Assembly: GCA_023140455.1 (NCBI GenBank)
Contig: JAGLLQ010000607.1
Location: forward strand, 1 to 5,664
Origin: Desulfobacteraceae bacterium
Lineage (GTDB): Bacteria; Desulfobacterota; Desulfobacteria; Desulfobacterales; Desulfobacteraceae
Direction of reading: 5' to 3'
Length of the DNA stretch: 5,664 nucleotides
Below the pieces are notes generated by a model that was given only the letters and a program-made list of their open reading frames with translations, was not told the DNA's origin and did no database searches. The translations under genes were made by a program, and so were the position numbers. Every line of letters begins with the position of its first letter. Position 1 is the first letter of the stretch. Shown here piece after piece: positions 1-5,512 of the stretch.

Positions 1-1
1 T

Positions 2-448
2 CATTCTGATGGAATGATTATTGATGGGAATGGATATTTGTTTGTGGGGCATTCTGGAGCCGGAAAATCAACAATTGCAACTATGCTTCAGGATAAAGGC
101 GAGATTCTTTGTGATGACCGTATGATTTTAAGGAAAGGGGATGATGGTTTTAAAATTCATGGGAACTGGAGCCATGGAACTTTACCAATTGTCTCTGCAT
201 CATCTGCTCATTTAAAAGCCATTTTCTTTTTAAATCAATCTGAAAAAAATATAATACAACCTGTGGACAAAACAATGGGAAAAGTTAAAACTCTTATTTC
301 TTGTATGGTAAAACCTTTGAACTCTGATAAATGGTGGAACTCAAACCTAAACCTTATAGAAGACATTGCAAAATCAATTCCTTGTTATAATTTATTTTTT
401 AATAAAAATGGAAAGATTTATGAAGAAATTATTGCCTTAAAGTTATAA
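2..448 (+). CDS. HPr-kinase-like protein, C-terminal part (5' end outside window)
   Basis: This is the C-terminal half of a P-loop kinase related to HPr serine kinase (HprK). The reading frame is open to the window edge, so the gene starts upstream; an ATG at 14 is internal, because the four codons before it (H-S-D-G) align with the conserved His region in the full-length paralogue at 3080-3919. Visible are a Walker A motif GHSGAGKST at residues 16-24 of the visible part and an LCDDR segment at 36-40, which matches the LVADDR acidic pair of HprK. A hydrophobic AIFFLNQS strand follows, as in the paralogue. The classical HprK substrate HPr is not encoded nearby. The gene lies 40 bases before a RiPP-like precursor gene on the same strand, so the peptide itself is a plausible substrate (inference from the paeninodin lasso system). 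The fold call is firm; the substrate is unknown. Confidence 0.85.
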   Translation, partial: HSDGMIIDGNGYLFVGHSGAGKSTIATMLQDKGEILCDDRMILRKGDDGFKIHGNWSHGTLPIVSASSAHLKAIFFLNQSEKNIIQPVDKTMGKVKTLISCMVKPLNSDKWWNSNLNLIEDIAKSIPCYNLFFNKNGKIYEEIIALKL

Positions 449-476
449 CATGTGATATTTTATATAAATATTCAGC

Positions 477-483
477 AAAGGAG
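477..483 (+). promoter_or_regulatory. Strong ribosome binding site of precursor peptide 1
   Basis: AAAGGAG lies five bases before the ATG at 489, a near-ideal Shine-Dalgarno sequence and spacing. It fixes the start of the 60-residue precursor. The following pqqD-like and radical SAM genes have no comparable site, so the peptide is probably made in excess over its enzymes. Confidence 0.75.
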
Positions 484-488
484 AAAAA

Positions 489-671
489 ATGAAAAAAGAA
501 TGGAAAAAACCTGTTATGACTATTGTTACTAAAAGCACTATAGAAGAGAATGTTTTAGTCATGTGTAAAGGCTGGGATTTTGTGGGACAACCTATGGCTG
601 GCCCTAGCGGGGAGGAACAGTGGTGTGGCTTTAGGTTAGGGGTACCATGCAATGCTGGGAACCCATCATAA
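489..671 (+). CDS. Putative RiPP precursor peptide 1 (60 aa, three Cys)
   Basis: This small gene probably encodes the substrate of the adjacent modification enzymes. The N-terminal leader-like part (about residues 1-25) begins MKKEWKKPV, a W-x-x-P-V pattern shared with precursor 2 at 3925-4110 and reminiscent of leader motifs bound by PqqD-type recognition domains, including the YxxP motif of lasso leaders. The C-terminal part is rich in Gly and Pro, with Cys at 26, 46 and 54 and Trp at 29 and 45, and ends in Ser60. There is no signal peptide or membrane segment. It has the strongest ribosome binding site of the left cassette and is followed within 23 bases by the pqqD-like gene. The three cysteines beside a SPASM-type radical SAM enzyme suggest thioether crosslinks, but Trp-based C-C crosslinks cannot be excluded. 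I cannot assign it to a named precursor family. The terminal Ser is a possible kinase target. Confidence 0.75.
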   Translation: MKKEWKKPVMTIVTKSTIEENVLVMCKGWDFVGQPMAGPSGEEQWCGFRLGVPCNAGNPS

Positions 672-694
672 TAATATTTAAGAATAAATTAACA

Positions 695-988
695 ATGAAA
701 ATTGACATTAGTAAAAAATACTTTAAAAACGAAGACGTTATTATCCGAGAAATAGAAGGTGAATACTTAATGATCCCTATTGCATCAGGTATAGGTGACA
801 TGGAAGATGAGATGTACACCTTAAACGAAACCGGAATTGCTATATGGGAGAAGTTATCTCCTGAAAAAACAATTGAGGCTATAGTGGACGAGCTTGGTCA
901 GGAATATGACGCTGATAAAAAAAAAATAACCACTGATGTTCTTGGATTGATTGAGGAATTGTTTAAGAGAAAAATTATATTTTGTTAA
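695..988 (+). CDS. PqqD-like peptide chaperone (RiPP recognition element) 1
   Basis: This 97-residue protein is of the PqqD family, whose members bind RiPP leader peptides and deliver them to a partner radical SAM enzyme. The family signature is visible as a YTLNETGIAIW segment at residues 41-51, preceded by an IREIEGEYLMIPI strand region and followed by a helical C-terminal half ending LIEELFKRKIIFC. I chose the ATG at 695; an in-frame upstream ATG at 647 would add 16 residues of unrelated sequence and lie inside the precursor gene. The chosen start gives an N-terminus that aligns with the paralogue at 5228-5512. No good Shine-Dalgarno sequence precedes it, so translation may depend on readthrough from the precursor gene 23 bases upstream. 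The radical SAM gene starts six bases downstream, which points to a functional pair. Confidence 0.85.
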   Translation: MKIDISKKYFKNEDVIIREIEGEYLMIPIASGIGDMEDEMYTLNETGIAIWEKLSPEKTIEAIVDELGQEYDADKKKITTDVLGLIEELFKRKIIFC

Positions 989-994
989 TAACAA

Positions 995-2125
995 ATGGCA
1001 AAGTCTAATAATATAACCTGCATTAACTTGCCTGATTCTGATTTAGTACAAAAACTCCGAGAGACTAAAACTCCTATATCCATTAGTTTTGAAATAACAG
1101 CGCGGTGTAATAACAATTGCAGGCATTGCTATATCAACCTTCCCGAAAATGATATCAATGCAAAATCCTTAGAGCTTGGGTTCCAAGAATTTAAAAACAT
1201 TGCAAACCAAGCTGTTAATAATGGTGTTTTATGGTGTTTAATTACAGGTGGTGAGCCTCTTTTACGAGAAGATTTTGCTGAAATCTATTTAATGCTTAGA
1301 AGAAAAGGTCTGCTTGTTTCTGTTTTTACTAATGCCTGCCTGATAAACAAAACTCATATAGAACTTTTTAAAAAATATAAACCAAGAGAGCTTGAAGTTA
1401 CAGTATATGGTGTTACTGAAGGAACCTATGAAAAAGTATCCGGAATAAAGGGAAGTTATAAGCAGTTTAGAGCTGGCCTTGATCTCTTGCTAACCAATGA
1501 TATTCCTGTTTCTTTAAAAGCCATGGCTATTCATTCTAATGTCCATGAAATTGAAGAGATTGCGGAATTCTGCTCAAAATATTCAAAGAAAAAATTCAAA
1601 TTTGATCCGTTTCTTCATAAAAGATATGACAGAAATGAAGAACGTAATAAAAAAATATTATCAGAACGCCTTAATAAAGACGAAATAATTGGCATTGAAC
1701 ATAATAACTTTGCAAGAAAAAATGCACTTGTTGAAGCTTGTGATCATCTTATTTTTGATCAGGATATCGACTCCATGGGTAGATTATTTACGTGCGGTAT
1801 ATTAAAAAATGGTTTTGAAATAAGTTATGATAGGAAACTAAGGCTTTGTTCTTCTCTGCTCCATCCTGATTATGTGCGTGATCTTAGAAAAATGTCCTTA
1901 ATGGATGCATACAATGAAATTGCTAAAAATATAATCAATGCCAGATCTGACAATAAAGAATTTTTAAATAAATGCAATAAATGCAAAATAATTAATCTTT
2001 GTTATTTTTGTCCTGCGAACTCATATCTTGAGACGGGCAAACTTGATACTCCTGTTGATTATTTCTGTGAGAATGCCCATGCAAGGCAAGAAGCAATTAT
2101 AGAATGGAAACAATTACAGGAATAA
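995..2125 (+). CDS. Radical SAM/SPASM peptide-modifying enzyme 1
   Basis: This 376-residue cytoplasmic iron-sulfur enzyme probably modifies precursor 1. The radical SAM CxxxCxxC motif is C38-NNN-C42-RH-C45, which binds the [4Fe-4S] cluster that cleaves S-adenosylmethionine; GGEP at 85-88 is the SAM-binding glycine-rich motif. The C-terminal SPASM domain, expected to hold auxiliary clusters, shows C267, C285, then C327-x2-C330-x5-C336-x2-C339, and C358. Length and architecture match peptide-maturing SPASM enzymes such as thioether-forming sactisynthases. It starts six bases after the pqqD-like gene and ends overlapping the opposite-strand S26-like gene by 12 bases. It is clearly homologous to the enzyme at 4141-5238 but well diverged, as expected if each serves its own peptide. 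The exact reaction (Cys thioether, C-C bond or other) cannot be read from sequence. Confidence 0.92.
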   Translation: MAKSNNITCINLPDSDLVQKLRETKTPISISFEITARCNNNCRHCYINLPENDINAKSLELGFQEFKNIANQAVNNGVLWCLITGGEPLLREDFAEIYLMLRRKGLLVSVFTNACLINKTHIELFKKYKPRELEVTVYGVTEGTYEKVSGIKGSYKQFRAGLDLLLTNDIPVSLKAMAIHSNVHEIEEIAEFCSKYSKKKFKFDPFLHKRYDRNEERNKKILSERLNKDEIIGIEHNNFARKNALVEACDHLIFDQDIDSMGRLFTCGILKNGFEISYDRKLRLCSSLLHPDYVRDLRKMSLMDAYNEIAKNIINARSDNKEFLNKCNKCKIINLCYFCPANSYLETGKLDTPVDYFCENAHARQEAIIEWKQLQE

Positions 2126-2602
2126 ATTTTTTATTTTAGCTTTTGCTGATCTTAGTATTGGAAGAATTAAATTATTTAAGAAGCTGCTTTTTGAAAGAAG
2201 AGCAATGATTTTTCCAAAAAGCCCTCCTCCGTACAAAACTCTCTTCCCATTTCTTTCTACTTTGCTTACCACACCAATGATTTGATCTTGCTCAAAAACG
2301 CCATCCCTTGATTTGTTATTATCCCCTTTAATTATAAACTTTCCCTGCTGTTTGCCTATAACTCTATGAACCAGAGTTGATTCTCTTTCTTGAAAAAAAG
2401 CTGCAACAATATCACCTGGTTCAGGTTTATTTAGGAATAAGGGAGAAACAGTTACAATGTCCATATTTTTTATAAAAGGAGACATACTGTGCCCTTTTGC
2501 CTGGAATCGAAAATCCACATTTTTTTCCAGAACAGCACGCATAAGATTGGTAAAATTTTTACCAGACAGCTTTAAATTATTGCTTGGATCATCATTCATC
2601 AT
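2114..2602 (-). CDS. Signal-peptidase-like S24/S26 family protein B
   Basis: This 162-residue protein resembles type I signal peptidases of the Ser/His (S26B, SipW/ER-type) branch. The nucleophile motif is GHSMSP with Ser39, the putative general base is His79 in LVHRVIG (in place of the Lys of classical bacterial LepB), and GDNN at 93-96 matches the late conserved GDN box. There is no N-terminal membrane anchor; the C-terminal 40 residues are moderately hydrophobic and basic and could attach to the membrane. It is the last gene of the right operon, 37 bases after the related gene at 2640-3083. Two adjacent ATG codons (2602 and 2599) are both possible starts; an in-frame stop lies just upstream. 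In this setting it may cleave RiPP leaders (inference); a more general processing role is possible. Confidence 0.82.
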   Translation of the reverse strand: MMNDDPSNNLKLSGKNFTNLMRAVLEKNVDFRFQAKGHSMSPFIKNMDIVTVSPLFLNKPEPGDIVAAFFQERESTLVHRVIGKQQGKFIIKGDNNKSRDGVFEQDQIIGVVSKVERNGKRVLYGGGLFGKIIALLSKSSFLNNLILPILRSAKAKIKNLFL

Positions 2603-2639
2603 AGCTGATTAGCATGTGCATAGTTTAAAGTCTACAACA

Positions 2640-3083
2640 CTATTTAAATACCCTACTCAATTTTGTAATTAATCTTTTTAAATAGTATATACCATATAAC
2701 CTTAAAAAATATGAAAGGTAGTTGAGTGTTCCTCTTTTTATAACCTGCCATTCATTGTCAGTCTTAATAGAGAGAATACGCCCGAGGACATAGCTTGCCG
2801 GAACTGCATTGTCAGGTATTGGATTGTTATCACCCCATGTTTGTATAAACAGTTTACCATTATGTTTAAAAATTCTTGCGACACGGTGGATTAAAGTTAA
2901 ATCAGAATCTGTTTTTATGAATACAATATCACCTAATTTTATTTGTTTTTCTCTAACAGGATATATGTTTATAAGTGCTCCTTCATTGATTACAGGAACC
3001 ATACTGTTGCCATAGGCATTTCTTGTTATGCAAGTTCCATTGTCAAGCAAATCTTTTTGCAGTTGTAAGGTCGATATATTCAT
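2640..3083 (-). CDS. Signal-peptidase-like S24/S26 family protein A
   Basis: This 147-residue paralogue of the neighbouring S26-like protein has the same Ser/His layout: GNSMVP with Ser27, His66 in LIHRVAR, and GDNN at 84-87. All putative catalytic positions are kept, so it looks active rather than decayed. It lacks an N-terminal transmembrane anchor; the C-terminus has an aromatic, basic segment (about residues 120-147, with LSYFLRLYGIYYL) that might be an amphipathic or membrane-associated helix. Its ATG overlaps the TGA of the upstream kinase-like gene as ATGA, implying translational coupling. Tandem retention of two copies fits either cleavage of two different precursors or a heterodimer; both are inference. 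S24 (LexA-like) membership is less likely, because the spacing to HR and GDN follows signal peptidases. Confidence 0.82.
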   Translation of the reverse strand: MNISTLQLQKDLLDNGTCITRNAYGNSMVPVINEGALINIYPVREKQIKLGDIVFIKTDSDLTLIHRVARIFKHNGKLFIQTWGDNNPIPDNAVPASYVLGRILSIKTDNEWQVIKRGTLNYLSYFLRLYGIYYLKRLITKLSRVFK

Positions 3084-3919
3084 AGGATATCTTTTATAAA
3101 AGAAATAACATTTGAGTCAGGTAAAAATTCTAAGTCGTAAACAGGAATATTTTTAACTATTTTATCAAATAACTGAATTGAATTCGGAATTGTTTCAGGT
3201 ATCCAGTTAAATGTTCTGGAACCATTTAGAATACTTCTGCTCGCCTCTTTTGCTGTTAGTTGACGGGCTTCATTCTTTTTTGAATGCCGAAGAAAAAAAA
3301 TTGCTGCGAGTGGACCTGAGAAAGGAACTACCGGTCCTATTACACCAGGCCAGGGTGTTGAGTGTGCATTTACAATCCCTTCTTTATAGCTGATATAAGG
3401 GTTTTCATCAGTCAGACAGGTACCGCCTTCCTGGCATACAAGGTTGCTAAGAGTGGTTTTCCCTGCTCCCGAATCTCCCATAAATAAAATATACATGCCA
3501 TCTAAAAAGACTAAAGCACCATGCATAAAACAATATTCCAAAATACTTGCCCGCCCCCACAAAATTATCAATAAAGCAGGGTCTCCATTAAAATTAATCT
3601 TACCTTCTCTTTGCAGACTGATATCTTTTTCCCAGGGAGACCACAATTTTATTTTAGTAAAATTTTTATTTGTCAGAAACTGACCTGATTGAATTTCAAA
3701 TAATAGATTTGAATCATATTGGTGCATTGTTAATGCTGCATTGGCAGGGGTGTCAACTATTTTATCAGGTACTATTTCAATAGTTGTTAGTTTACTTTTA
3801 TTAATATTATTTTCTGAAACTTGAAATAATTTTAATGTATCACTTACGGGAAGGTTACAATTTTCAGGAAATCGTAATTCAAAGAATAAATCTAAAATTT
3901 TAAAATAGTATTTTATCAA
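3080..3919 (-). CDS. HPr-kinase-like protein, full length
   Basis: This 279-residue protein has a C-terminal P-loop kinase domain like HprK. His133 in FMHGALV matches the conserved His just before the HprK P-loop, Walker A GDSGAGKTT is at 148-156, and LTDEN at 169-173 lies where HprK has its DDR acidic pair, so the second Asp is Glu here. An AIFFLRHS strand and a C-terminal helical tail follow, as in the partial paralogue at 2-448. The N-terminal 120 residues are not recognisable as the HprK regulatory domain. I used the TTG start at 3919, five bases after the stop of precursor 2, because the N-terminus beginning IKYYFKILDLFFEL fits this family's short strand opening and no better start exists before Met65. 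It may phosphorylate the modified peptide, as reported for the HprK homologue of the paeninodin lasso peptide; no such activity is shown here. Confidence 0.85.
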   Translation of the reverse strand: MIKYYFKILDLFFELRFPENCNLPVSDTLKLFQVSENNINKSKLTTIEIVPDKIVDTPANAALTMHQYDSNLLFEIQSGQFLTNKNFTKIKLWSPWEKDISLQREGKINFNGDPALLIILWGRASILEYCFMHGALVFLDGMYILFMGDSGAGKTTLSNLVCQEGGTCLTDENPYISYKEGIVNAHSTPWPGVIGPVVPFSGPLAAIFFLRHSKKNEARQLTAKEASRSILNGSRTFNWIPETIPNSIQLFDKIVKNIPVYDLEFLPDSNVISFIKDIL

Positions 3920-3924
3920 AGCTT

Positions 3925-4110
3925 CTAATATATTGAGCTTGTTGTTCCGCCCCTGTTCCAGCAGTTATTCGCAATTGGGGCCTGTAATCCACAGCCACCC
4001 TTATTATTATCAGGCGTACTGGAGCTTCCAAAACAGGCTGTGCCCATCTCTTTATCAAATTTAAGGACTATCTCCTCAATTACCGGAGTTTCCCACTTTT
4101 GTTTTTTCAT
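3925..4110 (-). CDS. Putative RiPP precursor peptide 2 (61 aa, three Cys)
   Basis: This is the probable substrate of the right cassette. It begins MKKQKWETPVIEE, sharing MKK and W-x-x-P-V with precursor 1. Cysteines are at 26, 40 and 50; the first is at the same residue number as in precursor 1 although the surrounding sequence differs. The C-terminal part is rich in Gly, Ser, Asn and Thr, contains a Ser triplet at 29-31 and a GGCG segment at 38-41, has Trp51 directly after Cys50, and ends TTSSIY. I chose the ATG at 4110, placed seven bases after AGGAG; a GTG at 4116 sits too close to that site. It lies 30 bases after the radical SAM gene and just before the kinase-like gene. Thioether crosslinking of the Cys residues is the leading guess. 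No known precursor family can be named from sequence alone. Confidence 0.75.
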   Translation of the reverse strand: MKKQKWETPVIEEIVLKFDKEMGTACFGSSSTPDNNKGGCGLQAPIANNCWNRGGTTSSIY

Positions 4111-4115
4111 TTCCA

Positions 4116-4125
4116 CTCTCCTCTC
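4116..4125 (-). promoter_or_regulatory. Strong ribosome binding site of precursor peptide 2
   Basis: The minus strand reads GAGAGGAGAG here, with the AGGAG core seven bases before the ATG at 4110. It selects that ATG over the GTG at 4116. Like precursor 1, the peptide gene has a better site than the enzyme genes around it. Confidence 0.75.
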
Positions 4126-4140
4126 ATATCTTGTTACCTT

Positions 4141-5238
4141 TTATGCTGGAATCGCAACCTTGTCACTGATACCGTATTTTTTAATTCTTGCTTTTGTAAG
4201 CTCGCATTTAAATGGAACCGGCCCACCTGTTGAACAGCCTTCGAGCAAAGCGAAAGCCGCACAATGGCTGCATATTTCTATTGCCTCACAAGCCTGGCAT
4301 GGTCCAGGCTGAAAAGGCAAATTATTTAACATTTCAGGGATTGCTATTTCCCAGCCTTCTTTAACACTGCCTTTTGTCAAATCATATTTTAAAATTTCCA
4401 ATGGTAGACATGGATGCATATAGCCATACGCATCTATGTGGGCTGTCCCATTTCCAACATTACAGCCAAATGCATAATTTTCCTTATTTATTTTAGATGG
4501 GGACCATCTATTAATAAGGTTTTGCATTTCGCTTTTTCTGACCGGATCAGTATTTTCCAATTCCACAATTTCCTCTGGAGATAATCGTATCTGCTGGGGG
4601 TTATTGCTAATTCCTGAAAATGCTCCAATAAGTTGCACATCCCAGCGAAATAGCTCACAATACTTTTTAGAAATCTCTTTTACAGCCTCAAAATCATGTA
4701 TATTAAGATGACTGAAAACTCCTTTAACCTCCAAAGGGATGCCGCAATCAGAAATCAAATCCAGTGCATCCATTACCTTTTTGAACATGCCTTTACATCC
4801 GGTCACTTTCTGATAAGTCTCTTCGGAAGCACCATACAGTGTGATGGATACCTCCAACGGTGTCCATTCAGAAAAAAAATCAACCATATTATTATTAATA
4901 AGGGAACCATTGGTAAATAAAGTTAATAAAAAACCCTTTTTCTTCAATTCTATCCACTTCTTTTTAAAATATGCTGAGAGTAATGGTTCTCCACCTGTTA
5001 TAGTTAGAAACAATACTCCTTCATCTGCAATTTGACCTGCAATTTTTTCCCATTCTTTATACTCTAATTCTTTTTCCGTTTTTCCGACAAATGACGGATT
5101 TGCGCAGAAACAATGTTTGCAGGCAAAATTACACTTGCGGGTCATCTCCATTGAAACGCCGCTGAGCTGCCTGATTTTCGTCTTTCTTATACGTTTAGCG
5201 AAATCTTTTATTGAACAAATCTGCAAATTACTCTCCAT
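4141..5238 (-). CDS. Radical SAM/SPASM peptide-modifying enzyme 2
   Basis: This is a 365-residue radical SAM enzyme with a SPASM domain, paralogous to the one at 995-2125. In numbering from the chosen ATG, the SAM-cluster cysteines are C36-NFA-C40-KH-C43 and the glycine-rich motif GGEP is at 82-85. SPASM cysteines are C259, C277, C314-x2-C317-x5-C323-x2-C326 and C345, with an extra Cys at 335 not found in enzyme 1. I chose the ATG at 5238, which overlaps the last 11 bases of the pqqD-like gene; a TTG at 5250 in frame would add four residues but is a weaker codon. The overlap implies translational coupling and a stoichiometric pair with the PqqD-like protein. The likely substrate is precursor 2, encoded 30 bases downstream. 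The bond it makes is unknown; Cys thioether formation is the simplest hypothesis. Confidence 0.92.
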   Translation of the reverse strand: MESNLQICSIKDFAKRIRKTKIRQLSGVSMEMTRKCNFACKHCFCANPSFVGKTEKELEYKEWEKIAGQIADEGVLFLTITGGEPLLSAYFKKKWIELKKKGFLLTLFTNGSLINNNMVDFFSEWTPLEVSITLYGASEETYQKVTGCKGMFKKVMDALDLISDCGIPLEVKGVFSHLNIHDFEAVKEISKKYCELFRWDVQLIGAFSGISNNPQQIRLSPEEIVELENTDPVRKSEMQNLINRWSPSKINKENYAFGCNVGNGTAHIDAYGYMHPCLPLEILKYDLTKGSVKEGWEIAIPEMLNNLPFQPGPCQACEAIEICSHCAAFALLEGCSTGGPVPFKCELTKARIKKYGISDKVAIPA

Positions 5239-5512
5239 ATATATCAACAAAATTAATTTTCTGAAGATCTCTTACCAGTTTTTTAACCTCTGCTTTTATT
5301 ATATTATGTGGACCTGAAAAATTGTTTTCAAGCTCTTCTACCAGTTGATCAAATGTTTTAGGGGTCGCAAGAAGTGTCCAAACAGATGCAGCAGTATTAT
5401 TTAATGTATATATTTTTTGGATCTCAACACCAGTCTGATTCAAGGGAATTAAAACTTTTTCGTCCCCGATTGATCGCATAATTATATTTTGGTTTTGCCT
5501 GTATTGGTTCAT
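5228..5512 (-). CDS. PqqD-like peptide chaperone (RiPP recognition element) 2
   Basis: This 94-residue PqqD-family protein is presumed to bind the leader of precursor 2 and pass it to the radical SAM enzyme whose gene overlaps its 3' end. The family pattern is seen as YTLNNTAASVW at residues 35-45, after an IIMRSIGDEKVLIPL strand region and before a helical half containing FDQLVEELENNF. The ATG at 5512 is preferred over a GTG at 5542: it follows a Shine-Dalgarno-like AGGGTGG at a five-base spacing, and it gives an N-terminus matching the paralogue at 695-988. It is the first gene of the six-gene minus-strand operon visible here, so the operon promoter should lie just upstream. Confidence 0.86.
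   Translation of the reverse strand: MNQYRQNQNIIMRSIGDEKVLIPLNQTGVEIQKIYTLNNTAASVWTLLATPKTFDQLVEELENNFSGPHNIIKAEVKKLVRDLQKINFVDIYGE

Noticed and set aside
432..461. Possible promoter before precursor 1 (TTGCCT, then TATTTT)
   Set aside because: Both boxes are weak matches in AT-rich DNA, and the upstream kinase-like gene ends only 40 bases before the precursor, so cotranscription explains expression equally well.
647..694. Earlier in-frame ATG extending the PqqD-like protein 1 by 16 residues
   Set aside because: It lies inside the precursor 1 gene, encodes a stretch unlike PqqD, and the shorter form aligns with the second PqqD-like protein.
2..2125. Lasso peptide biosynthesis as the main pathway
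   Set aside because: The leader pattern and HPr-kinase-like protein recall paeninodin-type loci, but no asparagine-synthetase-like cyclase or lasso leader protease is visible, while radical SAM/SPASM enzymes are.
3211..3683. Plus-strand open frames of 60 and 79 codons opposite the kinase-like gene
   Set aside because: They are antisense to a well-supported conserved gene, and their translations show no recognisable domain.
4040..4312. Plus-strand 90-codon frame with a hydrophobic stretch
   Set aside because: It is antisense to precursor 2 and the end of the radical SAM gene and has no supporting ribosome binding site or family resemblance.
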